From Bdellovibrionales bacterium (GTDB lineage: Bacteria > Bdellovibrionota > UBA1018): a DNA stretch of 64,000 nucleotides. The notes below the pieces were generated by a model. It worked only from the letters and a program-made list of their open reading frames with translations. It was not told the DNA's origin and searched no databases. Below, one piece after another: positions 43,771-52,382 of the stretch (its first letter is position 1; every line of letters starts with the position of its first letter). Both the position numbers and the translations under genes were made by a program. Location of the stretch: assembly GCA_018266355.1 (NCBI GenBank), contig JAFEAP010000006.1, forward strand, positions 215,619-279,618, read 5' to 3'.

Positions 43771-44780
43771 TCGGCGCGAAAAATCCAGCCCTTCAGGTAG
43801 TCCGCCCCCGGGAACGTGAGCGAGGGCGCGCCGAGCGGCGCGACTTCGACGAGGCGTCGTTTCGTCTCGCGGGCGGCCGCCTCGACGTCGGCGCGGAACT
43901 GGGCGTGCGGGATTTGGGCCGAATTGATCGACGTGATCAGGAGCCCGCCCGGATCGAGGAGCCGAAGCGCGGCCGCGTGCAATCCCGGGAGGTCCTTCGC
44001 CGTCGAGAACGTCTTTTTCGGCGAACGCGAGAACGACGGAGGATCCAGGATGATCGCATCGAACCGATCGCCGCGTTTCGCGAGCTTCGGCAGCCACTCG
44101 AAAACGTCGCCGTAGATGAAGTCCGCCGCGCCTTCGGCGCCGACTCCCTCCGCTCCGAAGTTCAGCTCCCAGTTCTCGCGCGCCCACGCGACGGTCGGCC
44201 GCGAGAGATCGAGCGTCACCACGCGCTTCGCTCCTCCCCGACGAGCGGCGACGGAGAGCGAGCCGGTATAGGAGAACGTGTTCAGCACGCGTCGCGGCCC
44301 CGCGTTCAAGATCAGCCACTCGCGAAGCGGCGCATGATCGAGGAAGAGTCCCGGGTGTTTCGTCCCGACGAAGCGGATCCGGTATTTCAACCCGAACTCC
44401 TCGACGTCGAGGAACTCGGGCAATTCTCCGAAGAGCGGACACGCGTCCGCGGGCGCGCCGCGCTCGGGGCGCTCGAGGAGAACCGCGCCCCGCACTCCCT
44501 TCGCCCGCAGGAAGGTCTCGATCTCGCGCCGGGACTCGTCGGTCAGCGCGATTTTCCCGCCGACCTCCCACGCGAAGACCCACGCGTACGCGGCGGCATC
44601 GCCCGCGAAGGCGGATTGGAAAAATTCGATCGCGACGCGCGAGAGATCGGAATGTCCGCCGCCTTCCGCCGGGCCGTGGAAGATCCGGAGCGCGCCGACC
44701 GCCGAGGCGAGCACCGCTTCACGCGCGCGCCACGCGCTTTCGAGCATCGACGCCGCGCTCTTGGCCTTCGCGCCGTTCAT
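43767..44780 (-). CDS. Class I SAM-dependent (RlmI-like) RNA methyltransferase
   Basis: 337 residues. ATG 44780 overlaps the upstream stop (ATGA). The SAM-binding fold has VLNTFSYTGSLSVAAARRG-type motif I, VTLDLS, then ILDPPSFSRSPKKTF, the catalytic loop seen in RlmI/RlmK-like enzymes. KHPGLFLDHAPLREW precedes it. The N-terminal PUA domain of RlmI is not recognisable. rRNA cytosine methylation is likely. The exact site is unknown. Coupled to an RluA-type gene, so both are RNA-modification genes. Confidence 0.8.
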   Translation of the reverse strand: MNGAKAKSAASMLESAWRAREAVLASAVGALRIFHGPAEGGGHSDLSRVAIEFFQSAFAGDAAAYAWVFAWEVGGKIALTDESRREIETFLRAKGVRGAVLLERPERGAPADACPLFGELPEFLDVEEFGLKYRIRFVGTKHPGLFLDHAPLREWLILNAGPRRVLNTFSYTGSLSVAARRGGAKRVVTLDLSRPTVAWARENWELNFGAEGVGAEGAADFIYGDVFEWLPKLAKRGDRFDAIILDPPSFSRSPKKTFSTAKDLPGLHAAALRLLDPGGLLITSINSAQIPHAQFRADVEAAARETKRRLVEVAPLGAPSLTFPGADYLKGWIFRAD

Positions 44781-45457
44781 ATCGACCCTCGCAGTCCTTC
44801 GACCCAACCGCGGAAATCCTCGGGCATCGGCGCGACGAATTCGCGGTTTCCCGACGGAACGCCGAAAGCCTCGGCTTCCGCGGGCAATGCGAGCCGCTCG
44901 GCGTGAAGAGCGAAACGCGCGAACTCGAAGCCGGCGAAGGAACTCGGTCCGCCGTACTTCGCGTCGCCGAGGATCGGGAATCCTTCCGCCTCGAGGTGGA
45001 TCCGGATCTGATGCCGCCGCCCGGTCGCGATGCGCACGCGCGCAAGGAAGGACGACGTCTCTCCTTCTCCGAACCGTTCGACGACCGCGATCTGGGAGAG
45101 CGACGGTTTTCCCCCGATCGGGCGATTCACGCGGAACGCGGGCAGACGCGGACGCCCCTTCGCGATCGCGAGGTATTCCTTTTTCACGAGGTGCTTCTCG
45201 AACCAGCGATTCGCCTCGCGATGCGCCTCCTCGTCCCGCGCGAAAAGCAGCGCGCCGCTCGTCTCGCGGTCGATTCGGTGGACGGGGAGGTGGGACTGGC
45301 GCGGATAAAGCCGCGAAAGGAGTTTCAGCACGCTCGGCTCGCGCGGATTCGCGCCCGGGATCGAAAGGAGCCCGGCGGGTTTGTCCACGACGATGAATCG
45401 CGGGTTTTCCCAGAGGATTCCGAGATGACCCGACGACGAAGGAGCGGCGGTCGACAC
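44777..45457 (-). CDS. RluA-family RNA pseudouridine synthase
   Basis: 226 residues from GTG 45457. Catalytic Asp in PVHRIDRETSGALLFA, plus ATGRRHQIRIHLEAEGFPILGD. It is distinct from the enzyme at 41481 (different N-terminus and tail). Coupled by ATGA overlap to the methyltransferase gene. Target RNA not predicted. Confidence 0.88.
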   Translation of the reverse strand: MSTAAPSSSGHLGILWENPRFIVVDKPAGLLSIPGANPREPSVLKLLSRLYPRQSHLPVHRIDRETSGALLFARDEEAHREANRWFEKHLVKKEYLAIAKGRPRLPAFRVNRPIGGKPSLSQIAVVERFGEGETSSFLARVRIATGRRHQIRIHLEAEGFPILGDAKYGGPSSFAGFEFARFALHAERLALPAEAEAFGVPSGNREFVAPMPEDFRGWVEGLRGSI

Positions 45458-45498
45458 GCCTTCAATTTACCCGGATTTCGCGATAGGGTCGATCGGAT

Positions 45499-46134
45499 AT
45501 GAAGAAGCTCCTCATCGCCGCCGCCGTCGCGCTTCTCGGAGGAACCGCCGCCGTCGCGTTCTTCGCCCGCGAGCCGAACGTGTCGGTCGAGTGGACTCGG
45601 GAAGTGCCCTCGAAAGAGACCGCGGCCACGCTCGCGCCCGCGTTCCGCGACACGCGGAATTGGCCGATCTTTCACCACTCCCTCCGTGAAGTCCGGCTCA
45701 CCGAGGGCGGAAAGCCCGTTCCGGAGTTCGACCGCGTCTCTCCGGGGATGATCGCGACCTTCGCGATCGAACCGAAGGGAAAGGAATGGAAACGCTTCCT
45801 CATCGTCGCCGAAGTCCTCCCTCCGAAAGTCGGCGAAGCCCTGCGTTTCCGGCTGCTCTCGGAATCGACCGGGAAATCGACCCGGCTCCTCGACGGGTTC
45901 GAGTGGTGGGTCGGCTTCCGACCGGCGAACGCCGAGGAAGCGAGCCGCGGTTACGCCACGGCGGTCTTCGGCGGCGCGAGCGCCGAGACGAAAACGCCGC
46001 GAGCCCGTTTTTTCGGACGAGTCGCGCCGACAATCCTGATGAATCAGCTCTACCAAATCGATCTCGTCCGCCTCGCAAGTTTCACCGCGAACATGGAGGC
46101 GTGGGCCGGCGACCACGCCCCGGTCTATCGCTGA
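45499..46134 (+). CDS. Membrane-anchored SRPBCC-like (polyketide cyclase-fold) protein
   Basis: 211 residues. The hydrophobic N-terminus (LLIAAAVALLGGTAAVAFFA) is an uncleaved anchor or a signal. The rest has the helix-grip pattern (VSVEWTREVPSKET, FRDTRNWPIFHHSL, then alternating beta strands, with a C-terminal helix QIDLVRLASFTANMEAW) typical of SRPBCC lipid or hydrophobic-ligand binding proteins. TAGGGT lies 9 nt before the ATG. Ligand unknown. Confidence 0.6.
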   Translation: MKKLLIAAAVALLGGTAAVAFFAREPNVSVEWTREVPSKETAATLAPAFRDTRNWPIFHHSLREVRLTEGGKPVPEFDRVSPGMIATFAIEPKGKEWKRFLIVAEVLPPKVGEALRFRLLSESTGKSTRLLDGFEWWVGFRPANAEEASRGYATAVFGGASAETKTPRARFFGRVAPTILMNQLYQIDLVRLASFTANMEAWAGDHAPVYR

Positions 46135-46179
46135 ACGGCCGCGATAGACCCTAGCTCGAACTTCCGCTAGAGTTCGGCC

Positions 46180-47643
46180 ATGGCCTTCGACTCCCGATGG
46201 ATCGGTGACGCACTGAGCATAAGCCCGCGTTTTACCCGTTCCTACTCCGTCATCACGAGCGACTCCCGAAAAGCGAAAGCCGGGAGCCTCTTCGTCGCGC
46301 TTCCCGGCGACACCCACGACGGTCACGCGTTCATTTCCGCCGCCGTCGCCGCCGGCGCCGAAGCCGTACTCGCGACCGCCGGGAAGATCCAGGCCGGACT
46401 GCCGGCGGACGTCGAAATCTTCGCCGTGCGCGATTCGCTCGAGGGTTACCGTACGCTCGCCCGGGCGTGGCGGAAACGCTTTTCAATCCCGTTCGTCGTC
46501 GTTGCCGGCTCGGTCGGAAAAACCACGACGAAGGAACTCCTGACGGCGATCCTGCGCGGCCGTTTCCGCGCCGTCGTCTCGACCCAAGGTTCGCAAAACG
46601 GATTCGTCGGCATCCCGATGACCCTCCTCTCCGTCCCGGACGGCGCCGACGCCGCGGTCATCGAAGTCGGCATCGACGAACCGGGCACGATGATCCGCCA
46701 CATCGACCTCGTCGAACCGACCCACGCGTGCCTGACCGCGATCGGCCCCGAGCACCTCGAAAAACTCGTCGACCTCGAAACCGTCGCGCGCGAGGAAAGC
46801 CTCGCCCTCGTCGAACCCGCGAGGCGCGGCGCGACGGTCGTCGTCCGTCTCGACGATCCGTGGATCTCGAAAATCGCGGACCGCTTGCCCGCCGACGCGA
46901 ACGTTTGGACCTGCGCGCTCCGTGCGCCGAACGAAGAGAAGTCCCCTTTCCAATCCGGCGAGAAGTCCCTACTCGACAAATCCGTGCGCGGCGAATACTC
47001 CGCGGACCGAGAAAACCTCCGCGTGCTGCTCGCCGACGGGTCAGGTTTCGACCTCGCGATGCCGGTACCGGGCGCCCACAACGCGGGCAACCTCCTCGTC
47101 GCCGTCACCGTCGCGCGCTCGCTCGGCCTCTCGCCGATCGAGATCCAGCGCGGACTCTCGACCTTCCAAGGCGCCGCCGGCCGTTCGGAACTCCGGATCC
47201 TTCCCGGTCAGACGCCGGTGCTTTGCGACTACTACAACGCGAATCCGACCTCCGTCGAAGCGGGGCTCGACCTCCTCGAATCGGTCGCGGCGAAACACGA
47301 GGCGAAAAAGAAGATCGCCGTCCTCGGCGACATGCTCGAACTCGGACCGAAGGAAGAGGAATTCCACCGCGGGCTCGCGGGGAAACTCGGCTCGACCCAT
47401 GTCGACACGATCCTCCTCTACGGCGAACGGATGCGCTGGCTCTTCGACGAGCTGAAGAAGCGCTCCTCGCGCGCCCAAGTCGGCCACTTCACCACGCACG
47501 CGGAACTCGCCGACGCGCTCTCGCGCGAGATCCAAAACGGCGACGCCCTCCTTATCAAGGGTTCGCGCGGGATGAAGATGGAAGAAGTTTGGAAGAAAAT
47601 CGAGCCGATCCTGATGTCGGCCTCGACGGTGGGGGGCGCATGA
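46180..47643 (+). CDS. murF: UDP-N-acetylmuramoyl-tripeptide--D-alanyl-D-alanine ligase
   Basis: 487 residues. Mur ligase with the N-terminal substrate domain (SRKAKAGSLFVALPG), the ATP-binding GSVGKTTTKELL (about 107-120), and motif GIDEPGTMIRHIDLVEPTHA with the conserved catalytic Glu/His region. The C-terminal domain starts ILPGQTPVLCDYYNANPTS. It adds D-Ala-D-Ala to the cell-wall precursor in the cytoplasm. TAGAGT ends 6 nt before the ATG, and no SD is visible. Overlaps the next gene by 4 nt. Confidence 0.94.
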   Translation: MAFDSRWIGDALSISPRFTRSYSVITSDSRKAKAGSLFVALPGDTHDGHAFISAAVAAGAEAVLATAGKIQAGLPADVEIFAVRDSLEGYRTLARAWRKRFSIPFVVVAGSVGKTTTKELLTAILRGRFRAVVSTQGSQNGFVGIPMTLLSVPDGADAAVIEVGIDEPGTMIRHIDLVEPTHACLTAIGPEHLEKLVDLETVAREESLALVEPARRGATVVVRLDDPWISKIADRLPADANVWTCALRAPNEEKSPFQSGEKSLLDKSVRGEYSADRENLRVLLADGSGFDLAMPVPGAHNAGNLLVAVTVARSLGLSPIEIQRGLSTFQGAAGRSELRILPGQTPVLCDYYNANPTSVEAGLDLLESVAAKHEAKKKIAVLGDMLELGPKEEEFHRGLAGKLGSTHVDTILLYGERMRWLFDELKKRSSRAQVGHFTTHAELADALSREIQNGDALLIKGSRGMKMEEVWKKIEPILMSASTVGGA

Positions 47644-48743
47644 CGAAACCCGCGAAACGCGCGCAGATCCTCGAACCGACCGAAGCGAATATCCAGGTCG
47701 CCGCGCGCATCCTGAAACAAGGCGGCGTCGTCGCGATGCCGACGGAGACCGTATACGGTCTCGCCGGGAACGCGTTCGAAGCCTCCGCGCTCTCGAAGAT
47801 CTTTCTCACGAAAGAGCGCCCGACGTTCGATCCGCTGATCGTCCACATCGCTCCCGAAAAGGCCACGCTCGCGGATTTGATGCGCGAGCAGCTGATCTAT
47901 CCCCACGACCTCTCTGACTCCGCGATCAAACGCATCGACGCGCTCATCCGGAAGTTCTGGCCCGGTCCCCTCACCCTCGTCCTCCCGAAAAGCGATCTCG
48001 TGCCGGACCTCGCGACGAGCGGGATGGAGACGGTCGCGATCCGCGCCCCGAAGCATCCCGTCGCCCGAGCGCTCATCCGGGAACTCGGCTTGGGCGTCTG
48101 CGCCCCGAGCGCGAACCGATTCGGCCGGATCAGCCCGACCTCGGCGGCGGACGTCCTCGAAGAGCTCGGCGACCGAATCGACGTGATCCTCGACGGCGGT
48201 CCCTGCGAGATCGGCCTCGAGTCGACGATCCTGCGGATCACGGAAGACGGCGAACCGATCCTCCTTCGTCCGGGAGTCGTCACCCGCGGCGAGATCGAAG
48301 AACTGCTGAAGACGAAAGTCCTCGATCCTCGCGAAACCGGCGAAGGCGGCCCGCAAATCGCCCCCGGGCGGCTCGCGTCTCACTACGCGCCGACGAAACC
48401 GTTCGTGATCCTTCCGAACTCGATCGCCCAGATGATGACGCCGCCGGCGCTCGGTGCCGCGAAGCCGAAAAAAGTCGGGCTGCTCGCCCTCTCGGGCAAA
48501 TCCGCGGAATGGGCCGAAACGCTTTCCGAGATCCTCGAACTTCCGGTCGTCGCCGAGATCCTCTCGGAAAAGGGCGACTGGGAAGAGTCGGCGAGGAACC
48601 TCTTCCGAGCACTCCGGAGACTCGACGCCTCGGACGCGGATTTCCTCGTCGCCGAGCCGGTTCCCCCGGCTGCGATCGAATCGAACGGCATCGCCTACGC
48701 GATCGCCGACCGGCTCAAGCGCGCGGCGGGACCGCGCGGGTAA
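47640..48743 (+). CDS. Sua5-type threonylcarbamoyl-AMP synthase
   Basis: 367 residues from ATG 47640 (overlap ATGA with murF). The YrdC/TsaC domain (about 15-225) has the KxR-x-SxN signature parts: MPTETVYGLAGNAF, KERPTFDPLIVH, and CAPSANRFGRISPT. A Sua5 C-terminal domain of about 120 residues follows a linker (LASHYAPTKPF is the typical hinge). It makes the threonylcarbamoyl-adenylate for tRNA t6A37. Convergent with the MATE gene, overlapping by 29 nt. Confidence 0.92.
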   Translation: MTKPAKRAQILEPTEANIQVAARILKQGGVVAMPTETVYGLAGNAFEASALSKIFLTKERPTFDPLIVHIAPEKATLADLMREQLIYPHDLSDSAIKRIDALIRKFWPGPLTLVLPKSDLVPDLATSGMETVAIRAPKHPVARALIRELGLGVCAPSANRFGRISPTSAADVLEELGDRIDVILDGGPCEIGLESTILRITEDGEPILLRPGVVTRGEIEELLKTKVLDPRETGEGGPQIAPGRLASHYAPTKPFVILPNSIAQMMTPPALGAAKPKKVGLLALSGKSAEWAETLSEILELPVVAEILSEKGDWEESARNLFRALRRLDASDADFLVAEPVPPAAIESNGIAYAIADRLKRAAGPRG

Positions 48744-50049
48744 TCTCGCCGATCGCCCTGAGCCAGAAGAAAAGCAACGTCGCCGCGACCGCGGTGAGAC
48801 CCGTCGCGAGTCCGATCCATATTCCGGGCACGCCTTGTAGGCGCGCGAAACCGAAGAAGAGTCCGAGCGGCAGGCCGATCGCCCAGTGCCCGACGCCGTT
48901 CGCCGCCGCCGCGACGATCGTATTCCCGAGTCCGCGCAGCGCACCGGTCGCGATGACCTGCACTCCGTCCGAGATTTGGAAAAGGGCCGCGATGAAGAGG
49001 ATCTTCCGCGCAGACTCGATCACCGCCGGATCGGCGGTATAGATCCCGAGCGCGGGTCCCGCGAAAAGAATGAGCGAGGTCGAAGACACGAGGGCGAATC
49101 CGAGGCCGAGGAGCAGCGCCGAATTCCCGATCTTCTTCGCCGCGAGGTAATCCTTCGCGCCGACCGCCTGCCCGACGAGCGAACCCGCGGCCGAACCGAT
49201 CCCGAGGGGAACCATGAAAAGGAGCGAGGCCGTATTCAATACGACTTGGTGGGCGGCCAGATCGACGGCGACGAATTTCGCCGCGAGCGCGGTCGAGAGC
49301 GAGAAGACGCCGACTTCGAGGAGCATCTGGGCCGACGCCGGCGCGCCGAGGCGGAAGACCTCGCGGGAAATCCCGGAGTCGTAGCGGAAAATCCCCGGAA
49401 TCCGCAGGACCTCGCCGTGCTTGCGTTCGCGCCAGAACACGTAGCCGACGAGAATCGCGGCCATCGTGAAGCGGCCGATCACCGTCGAGTAGGCGAGCCC
49501 GTCGAAACCGAGATTCGGAAAACCGAACCGACCCTCGATGAAGGCGGCATCGAGACCGAGGTTAAGCAGGTTCGCGACGACGAGCACGACGAAGGTCGGA
49601 ACGGCGATCGACTGCGCTTGGAGATACGACTTCGCGGAATTGAAGAGAAAGATCGGCAGGTAGCTCACGGCCGTCATCAGCATGTACGAACGCGCGAAAG
49701 GAACGACCTCCGGATTCAAACCGAATTGGTGGAGAAGCAGCCCGATCCCGCACGTCGCGAGGGCCGCCGGGACGGCCATGCCGAGCGAAAGATAAATCCC
49801 CTGCATGAATACGCGGAATGCCCGCGGACGATCACCGGCGCCGATCGCCGAAGCGGCCGGAAAATCGAGGCCGAAGATCATGCCGATCCCGATCGTCATC
49901 ACCCAGGAAAAGATCGAGTTTCCGAGGCCCAACCCCCCGAGAGCGGCCGCGCCGAGCTTGCCCACGAAGAGCATGTCGACCAGTCCCATCAGCATCATGC
50001 CGAGGAACATCGCCGAGGTCGGGAGCGCGAGACGGAAGAGGGCCTTCAT
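48715..50049 (-). CDS. MATE family efflux transporter
   Basis: 444 residues, twelve predicted membrane helices in two similar halves (start LALPTSAMFLGMMLMGLVDMLFVG). MATE proteins are Na+ or H+ antiporters exporting drugs or cationic compounds through the inner membrane. Conserved DMLFVGKLGAAALGGLGLGN and, in the second half, AHQVVLNTASLLFMVPLGIG. Substrate unknown. On the minus strand TAGCCT lies 6 nt before the ATG. 3' end overlaps the Sua5 gene. Confidence 0.9.
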   Translation of the reverse strand: MKALFRLALPTSAMFLGMMLMGLVDMLFVGKLGAAALGGLGLGNSIFSWVMTIGIGMIFGLDFPAASAIGAGDRPRAFRVFMQGIYLSLGMAVPAALATCGIGLLLHQFGLNPEVVPFARSYMLMTAVSYLPIFLFNSAKSYLQAQSIAVPTFVVLVVANLLNLGLDAAFIEGRFGFPNLGFDGLAYSTVIGRFTMAAILVGYVFWRERKHGEVLRIPGIFRYDSGISREVFRLGAPASAQMLLEVGVFSLSTALAAKFVAVDLAAHQVVLNTASLLFMVPLGIGSAAGSLVGQAVGAKDYLAAKKIGNSALLLGLGFALVSSTSLILFAGPALGIYTADPAVIESARKILFIAALFQISDGVQVIATGALRGLGNTIVAAAANGVGHWAIGLPLGLFFGFARLQGVPGIWIGLATGLTAVAATLLFFWLRAIGEITRAVPPRA

Positions 50050-50124
50050 CGGAGTAGGCTACCACAGAGTGGCCCCCCGAAATTTCCTATTTCTCGGTCC
50101 GACGGGCGGCGTTAGGCTTGAAAC

Positions 50125-50598
50125 GTGAAAATTCCCCTCCTCTATATCGATACCGATACCCAGACGGCGCGCCTCGAATCCGAAGGCGTCGAACTCGGCC
50201 GGTACCGGATCTCGACCGGCGCGGCCGGTACCGGAAACGAGCCGGGCAGCTTCAAGACGCCGATCGGTCTTCACCGCGTCGCCGAGAAACTCGGCGACGG
50301 CGCCCCGCTCGGCGCGGTCTTTCGGAATCGCGCGCCGACCGGCGAGGTCTGGACCGCGGATCCGGAAAATCCCCTCGCCTTTACCGGCGAGGACCTCGTG
50401 CTGACGCGCATTCTGTGGCTCGCCGGTCTCGAACCCGAAAACGCGGGCACTTTCGATCGGTTCATCTACCTCCACGGTACGAACCACGAAGAACGGCTCG
50501 GTCAGCCCGCCTCGCACGGCTGCATTCGCTTCGCGAACGCGGACATCGTCGACCTCTTCGTGCGACTGCCCGTGGGCGCGCTCGTCGATATCCGCTAG
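50125..50598 (+). CDS. L,D-transpeptidase (YkuD) domain protein without signal peptide
   Basis: 157 residues. YkuD motif with His117 (LHGTNHEERLG) and catalytic Cys133 in SHGCIRF. L,D-transpeptidases form 3-3 cross-links or attach proteins to peptidoglycan and normally work in the periplasm. This GTG start gives no signal peptide, and no in-frame upstream extension with one is visible. It may be exported by another route, or act on recycled peptidoglycan in the cytoplasm. TAGGCT lies 6 nt before the GTG. Confidence 0.85.
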   Translation: MKIPLLYIDTDTQTARLESEGVELGRYRISTGAAGTGNEPGSFKTPIGLHRVAEKLGDGAPLGAVFRNRAPTGEVWTADPENPLAFTGEDLVLTRILWLAGLEPENAGTFDRFIYLHGTNHEERLGQPASHGCIRFANADIVDLFVRLPVGALVDIR

Positions 50599-50604
50599 CT
50601 GAAA

Positions 50605-50645
50605 ACGAAAACGCCCGGAGACTTTCGTCCCGGGCGTTTCCCTTT
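50605..50645. terminator. Bidirectional intrinsic terminator
   Basis: AAACGCCCGG (50608-50617) pairs with CCGGGCGTTT (50630-50639), with T-rich sequence after and an A-rich start. It serves the L,D-transpeptidase gene and the convergent gene ending at 50669. Confidence 0.8.
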
Positions 50646-50668
50646 TGCCTTGGCTCTCTCGAGAACGA

Positions 50669-51136
50669 TCAGTTCTTGAGGTAGCGCGTGCAAACCATTT
50701 GGAGCTTCGACTTCGCGCCCGTGCGCTTGATCGCGACGATTTGGGCGTCGAGCTCTTGGCCGGCCGGAACCGGTTGGCTGTAGTTATAGGCGATCGCGAG
50801 CTTGATCACGTCGAGTTCGCCGAGCTTCGTGCCGAACACGTTTTCGCCGGCGCGGTTGCTGCCGCTGTAGCGGAGGTCGACGTTCGCTTCGTACTTCGCG
50901 CCTTGGCCGGAAACGAGGGTCTTCTCGGCTTCGAACGTCGCGACGGTCTTGCGGCCGGACTGGATGCGGTTGTCCGAGATGACCATGATCGCGCCCGTGC
51001 GGGTGCCGCGGGACGGGGTGACGTGGTTATAGACTTTCACGTTGTAGGTGCCGTTCAGGCTTTGGCAGACGAAACCGTCGGCCATCGCCGCGCCCGAGAA
51101 GCCCATCGCCAGCATCGCAATCAGAATGTTTTTCAT
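50669..51136 (-). CDS. Small exported protein of unknown function
   Basis: 155 residues. Signal peptide MKNILIAMLAMGFSGAAMA. The mature part (about 135) has Cys near both ends (FVCQSLNG and MVCTRYLKN), probably one disulfide joining a beta-sheet domain. No known family. The gene has a long, hairpin-rich 5' leader of about 225 nt from a good promoter, which suggests regulation at the RNA level. Confidence 0.65.
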   Translation of the reverse strand: MKNILIAMLAMGFSGAAMADGFVCQSLNGTYNVKVYNHVTPSRGTRTGAIMVISDNRIQSGRKTVATFEAEKTLVSGQGAKYEANVDLRYSGSNRAGENVFGTKLGELDVIKLAIAYNYSQPVPAGQELDAQIVAIKRTGAKSKLQMVCTRYLKN

Positions 51137-51360
51137 TTCGTACTCTCTTTCATTTCTTAGGCGCCTCTCTCACAAGGCGCCGGGGTGATTCCGTGGCCGC
51201 GTTCGGCCTCTCGTTTCGCGGTCATCGTTTCAGCGCCGGGAGGGTTTTTTCCCTCTTCCCTATCGAGTCCTTAGGACTCCCTTCGGGGCACCCTTACCTC
51301 CTCCGTTTCCGGAGGTCTCGGGGCGGTCGCTGGTCCGCCTCTGCCGCGTTCGTTGGTTCG
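51137..51360 (-). promoter_or_regulatory. Long structured 5' leader of the 50669-51136 gene
   Basis: Between the predicted start of transcription (near 51360) and ATG 51136 lie several hairpins: GGCGCC/GGCGCC (51160-51181), GAGTCC/GGACTC (51264-51278), CCTCCG/CGGAGG (51299-51314). No coding frame is convincing here. It could be a cis-regulatory RNA. No known riboswitch motif was recognised. Confidence 0.4.
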
Positions 51361-51366
51361 AAGGCG

Positions 51367-51395
51367 CTTATAGGGTCGAGCGCTCGATATCGCAA
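51367..51395 (-). promoter_or_regulatory. Promoter of the minus-strand exported protein
   Basis: On the minus strand TTGCGA (51395-51390), 17 nt, TATAAG (51372-51367). The DNA from 51396 to 51680 is AT-rich and non-coding, presumably with the promoter for the gene at 51681, which I cannot pinpoint. Confidence 0.55.
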
Positions 51396-51680
51396 ATGCA
51401 TTAAGAATAGCTTCGATATCTAAAATAAAGATAATCAAATTTCTCCGACTCCCTCGCGTCCAGGAGTCGAAAGTTTCCTCCATTTCTATCTTCCTCACGC
51501 GAATGGAATTTTTTTTATTCTTAAAAATCTGATGTGTTTTTTATAAACAAAATATATGCATCGCGTTATTTTACCGGTAGATTCCGCCTCAATGGACAAG
51601 CCGTTTCCGACGTAACCTATCCGCCCTAAAACCAAAGGTTATCTCGACGAAAAAAACAGCCATAACTGAAGGAGAAACCC

Positions 51681-51983
51681 ATGCTGAATAGATTCGTATG
51701 CCTCGTAGCCCTCGCCTCTTCTCTCACCGCGCCGATCTGCCTCGCCGACCAGTGGTGCGGCGAGCTGGTCCAAAGCGGAACCGGCACCGCACTCGTCTTC
51801 AATTCGGGGCGGGCGGAAGTCGTTCCACTGAACAAAGCGGCGGAAACTTCGGCTTTAGCCATGGTTGGAGGAAAGGCTTGCGTGGAAGGTACCGGTTACA
51901 ACGTGCCGAGCGGAGGTTATAATGGACAGATTACCGCCCTCCGGAATCGCGTGATGTTCTTCGCTTATGGAGTCCATCCTTAA
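51681..51983 (+). CDS. Small exported protein of unknown function
   Basis: 100 residues. Signal peptide ending near CLADQ (MLNRFVCLVALASSLTAPICLA). Two further Cys (QWCGELVQ and GKACVEGTG) probably pair. SD AAGGAGA 9 nt upstream. The fold is probably a small beta barrel. The stop overlaps the end of the LigD remnant on the other strand by 4 nt. No family recognised. Confidence 0.55.
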   Translation: MLNRFVCLVALASSLTAPICLADQWCGELVQSGTGTALVFNSGRAEVVPLNKAAETSALAMVGGKACVEGTGYNVPSGGYNGQITALRNRVMFFAYGVHP

Positions 51984-52357
51984 GCGCCGGCGGAATCCAT
52001 AGCCCGTTTTGGAAGCCGCTGGCGGACGAGAAAATACTCGCGCCACGGATCTCCACGACCGCCCGGTCTCCGGCGCGCGAGGGTCTTTCTCGCGCGCCGG
52101 AGGTCAAAAGCTCGGGGATCCGAGGTTTTCACATCCTTCCACTCGATCGGCATCGCGACCGTTCCCCCGTTCTTCGAGCGCAGCGAGTACGGGGCGACCG
52201 AAGTTGCGCCGTACCCGTTCCGGAAAAAATCGATAAAGATCTTCCCTTTGCGTTTCGCCTTCTTCATCGTGGCGACGTAAGCCCCGGCTCTTCTTCCAAG
52301 AGAATGAGGGCGACGGCGTTCGCGAAATTCTTTACCGTTTCCCAGTCGTTTTCGGGC
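51980..52357 (-). pseudogene. Remnant of a LigD-type polymerase (primase-polymerase) gene
   Basis: The final 110 codons match the C-terminus of LigD polymerase domains: YVATMKKAKRKGKIFID, NGYGATSVAPYS, then DPWREYFLVRQRL. Just upstream the match jumps to another frame (DWETVKNFANAVALILL), so there is a frameshift near 52280. The homology ends near 52357. LigD PolDom takes part in bacterial non-homologous end joining. The N-terminal two thirds are gone, so this is a dead gene. No Ku or ligase gene is present in the window. Confidence 0.7.
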
Positions 52358-52382
52358 TAGCTTCACGAACGAACGCAGGCCG

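Noticed and set aside
46467..47639. In-frame upstream extension of the Sua5-type gene
   Set aside because: It lies within murF in another frame and is Arg-rich. The true start is ATG 47640.
51396..51680. CRISPR or tRNA in the AT-rich gap
   Set aside because: No repeated spacers, and no cloverleaf or CCA-type ends could be found.
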